The notes beneath the pieces are model-generated. The model worked only from the letters and a program-made list of their open reading frames with translations. It was not told the DNA's origin and did not search any database. A DNA stretch of 64,000 nt. It comes from Phoebastria nigripes. Taxonomy: Eukaryota; Chordata; Aves; Procellariiformes; Diomedeidae. This document shows, piece by piece, positions 61,001-64,000 of this stretch. The first letter of the stretch is position 1. Each line of letters begins with the position of its first letter. The position numbers and the translations under genes are program-made. The stretch covers positions 826,499 to 890,498 of the forward strand of contig JAYKAV010002552.1 in assembly GCA_035582835.1 (NCBI GenBank). Reading direction: 5' to 3'.

Positions 61001-63626
61001 TTAAAAGTGCTCATAAAGCACAGGGTGCTCTGCAGTTCATCTGCTTCCCAACTGCAGAGCTGATTTTTCACGCAGCTTTGACAGCACCGGCAAACTAGCA
61101 GTAGGTGTAGTTTGTGCCCAATTTCTAAAAGCCTATTAAGCTGCTGATGTATGAGCACTTGGGAGCCCATACTGTNTGTGAGAACAGCCATCGGCCATGC
61201 CTGGAGTCAGACTTGCTGGCTGTACGGACAGCAAAGCTAGCCTTGTGGCTGCCCACCTCAAGCAATGTAAGCATACAGTGTTGGACTTTTAAGTCTCAGT
61301 TAAGCAGTTGGTGTTTTAAATGAGGCTGATTTCCCAAATCTGGCTTTCAGAGTAAGCCCCACTAAGAATGAAATGCCCAAAAGTATTAGCCTTTCATCCC
61401 CAAAAGATACCAGCTGAGGACCCATCTCAAGTGAGTCTCATCTGATGCCTACTGAACACTTCCACTGACTCTAGAGCACTTTTGATCAGCTTGTAAATAT
61501 ACATAAAAGAGCTGAGAAATCCTTTTTCAGTAAACAGGAAAAAAATTAAAATAAGCATCTGCATTCAGAAATCAGGACCCACACAATAGAATGCTGGCTA
61601 CAAGCATCCTTACTCCATCAGTCTCAAGCCAAATCCAAACACTGTGATTGTTATAATATTTTAACATGCTACAGCTCTCTTACATACAACATTTATTATA
61701 AATACCACCGGTTATTCATAAATGATATATTTTTGTCATTTCCTCCAGGGCAATTTGCTTAAAACAATTTATTCTTTCAACCTTAAAACATTGTCTTGCT
61801 CTGCAGGCTGATGTATTACCTTGTAATTTCAGACACACGTGACCTTTACTACTATAGTTTCCTTTAATCCCTATTATTGTTATTATTTATGCAGTTCCCA
61901 ATAGCACACAACACATTTGTTAATATTTTGTGCTTTGAAGTACTGAATGTAAAACAGGTTACCCATAGGAATTTATTACTTAAGCTTCCTGCTTCATCAT
62001 ATCATTATGAAATCTAGTATTTTTATAATATGATTCCCTGAATTACAGATTCATGGGGGATTATGTGGCTGTAAAGCAGTTTCCAGATAGAATGGCTTTT
62101 TCAGGTAATAACTTAAAACTCCAGAACTACTGTGATGAGAACTTAAAGGTACCAACCCATCCACAACATCAATGCCCTGTATGTGTTGTCATTTCGGTCA
62201 GGTCTGCAAAGCTCTGGGCGATTCCCAGTGGCCAGCCGACCTTCCTGGCAGCAGGGTTCAGAGACAGAAGAGGCCTGGTGGGGAGGTTTGTTGTAGTTTG
62301 CTGTGGAAGGGCAAGCAGACGACCCCACCAGTCCTTCTCGCCTAACTCCTGTAGATATGTCAGATTAGTTTTTCAAAGCTACAACCCAAAGGACAAATAC
62401 TGATTTATAGAAGTGTCAAAATCATACTTGCAGGCTCCTCTATTTTTGTCTTCTTTGGGTCAAAATATTTCTTGCATTCCAGCAAGAATAATGTTAAAGT
62501 TAATGGCTTCACTGGAGAGTCTTTAATAAGAGAATGTCTGCAATCATTTAAATGGAAGTTTGAGCCCTTTCCTGAGCCAAATACTACTTATTACCCACAT
62601 CAGATGTAGTAAGTACACAGGATAGACTGCTTGAGCCTTTGAGCTTACTAGAAGGGAAATGTTTGAGGTCTCTTGGGGCAGCTCCATGCTCTGTCATGCA
62701 ACCTGGACAAGCCAGATGAACAGCATGAAGCCTTGTGCCTAACAGATATCCCAAGCTGACTTCTTAACACAGTATGGAGACTTCAAGCCCAACCTATGAG
62801 TGTTTTCAGCCACCATTTTGTACAGAAAAATGTGTTGCTCAGGAAATAGCTTCCACTGGAAAGTGCTCTTTACATGACTATCCATGCAGCCCAAGAAGCT
62901 CTTTAAGACATTGGTCATGTTCAAATTCAGATCAGACCAAACTAGGAAGCCTGAAGAACACCATTCACTTGTAAACTCAATATCTGATTCAGGTCAGGTG
63001 CTTTCTTTTTGCACAGAGTCTGTATTTTCATTAGCGAGTAGTATCATGAAGTTGGAGACAATCACCAGAGCAGAACGGTTCGTCTGAAGATCTGATGTAC
63101 TCGCTCTATGTACTTTGCTATGTGTTTTGGACTGGTCTGGTCCAACGGACCGGACACCCATTAGTACTAGGAATGCATCTTCTGATTTTGTTTCTTCAAA
63201 AAGGATTCGACTGTAAACTCCAAGACCACTCCACAACGCAAACTTAGAAGTGGTGAGGGGGGATAAGTCTGAGTCACTCCAAAATCTCACTACTGACCTG
63301 AACTAAAATGATAATGTTGACCTGCCGATAGAAAAAAATGAGCAGCAGCTATAGAAAGTTTGCCTTTTGCTGGTGGAGATTCTTCCACTATTACTAATTT
63401 TCTGGACTATTTACTCTACATCAAGCTCTCTGAAATGGGAAATGTTGATGCATTACAATCTGAGTCAGGGAGAATTGGTTTAACAAAAGGTCAGCCTCAA
63501 AGGGTAACTGTCAGCTTTCAGTGAATGATACCATTAGTGGCCTTTTTCATAGCAGCTGAATGGCATGAGCGATGCTGCAAATTCGTAGTTTTAACAGGAC
63601 AATCTAACTCCAGCTGTAGTGATTTT

Positions 63627-63644
63627 TTTTTTTTTTTTTTTTTT
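63627..63644. repeat. T homopolymer
   Basis: A run of about 18 T near the right edge, with no associated element seen. Confidence 0.75.
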
Positions 63645-64000
63645 AATTTAAATCTCTTAAGTACTTCCCCACACCCCATATGCTCACTTTCGCCCTGACC
63701 TTGGAGAAATCAGCACTGACTGTATCTTTATTTCTTCTCCTTTTAAGAAAGTGGTAATAATACTTACCTAACTACAGCCTTAGCTTTCTGCTAAAAGCCT
63801 TGACAAGCAGATATCATAGGGATATGAATATTAAAGAAAAATCACAAGATAATAGATTCCANCATTGACACAGAAGAGTAAGTACCAAAAGTGCTGAAAT
63901 GCTTGCTATATAGCAAAGAATAATCAAAGAAGAAATTGCTGTTCAGAAGAGCTTCATAGAGCTGATTAGGATGGAGGACTTTCAGATCCCAGTACGCTTC

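Larger units (their letters stand above)
54600..64000. other. Intergenic, candidate conserved non-coding blocks only
   Basis: No gene recognised to the right edge. The region has a GGAAATCCA minisatellite-like array (57983-58021), a T run (63627-63644), a weak MIR-like fragment and three AT-rich blocks with homeodomain-like TAAT words described in the findings. Confidence 0.6.

Noticed and set aside
1..64000. CRISPR arrays, tRNA or rRNA genes, bacterial-type operons
   Set aside because: None seen on either strand. The sequence is vertebrate nuclear DNA throughout.

Overview
The window is vertebrate nuclear DNA from a bird. The left half holds seventeen GT-AG exons separated by long AT-rich introns, under a GC-rich CpG-island promoter. 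The exons translate into WDR11. A solo endogenous-retrovirus LTR of a type I recall as common in non-galliform birds points to a neoavian species; the species itself cannot be named from this sequence. Isolated single N bases look like unresolved heterozygous positions, not gaps.

Layout. From about 32.3 kb down to position 90, on the minus strand, lie exons 1-17 of WDR11 (about 742 of roughly 1,224 residues in the human protein). The gene runs off the left edge of the window. Every exon joins the next in frame, no N or stop falls in coding sequence, and residue numbering stays collinear with human wherever I could check it. WDR11 is a large double beta-propeller WD40 protein that works with FAM91A1 in capturing endosome-derived vesicles at the trans-Golgi. 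It has also been linked to EMX1, Hedgehog signalling and gonadotropin deficiency. Introns hold mainly low-complexity tracts, ancient repeat relics and one well-preserved solo LTR (5991-6572, intron 12) with a perfect 5-bp target duplication. That LTR lies only 31 bp from the exon 12 splice donor.

From about 31.9 to 32.7 kb is the CpG-island promoter of WDR11. It has no TATA box and shows hints of a divergent plus-strand transcript. From about 32.8 kb to the right edge (31 kb) I find no protein-coding gene I can support. This is the 5' intergenic flank, with simple repeats, a few candidate ancient SINE relics, a CTCF-like motif about 1 kb from the promoter, a possible orphan exon at 45.2-45.4 kb, and three AT-rich stretches that look like candidate conserved non-coding elements.

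The most notable observation is that this bird WDR11 carries threonine at residue 435 and glutamine at residue 448. These are the substitutions reported in human WDR11 as hypogonadism-associated variants (A435T and R448Q, from memory). I saw no novel multi-gene system, CRISPR array or operon.
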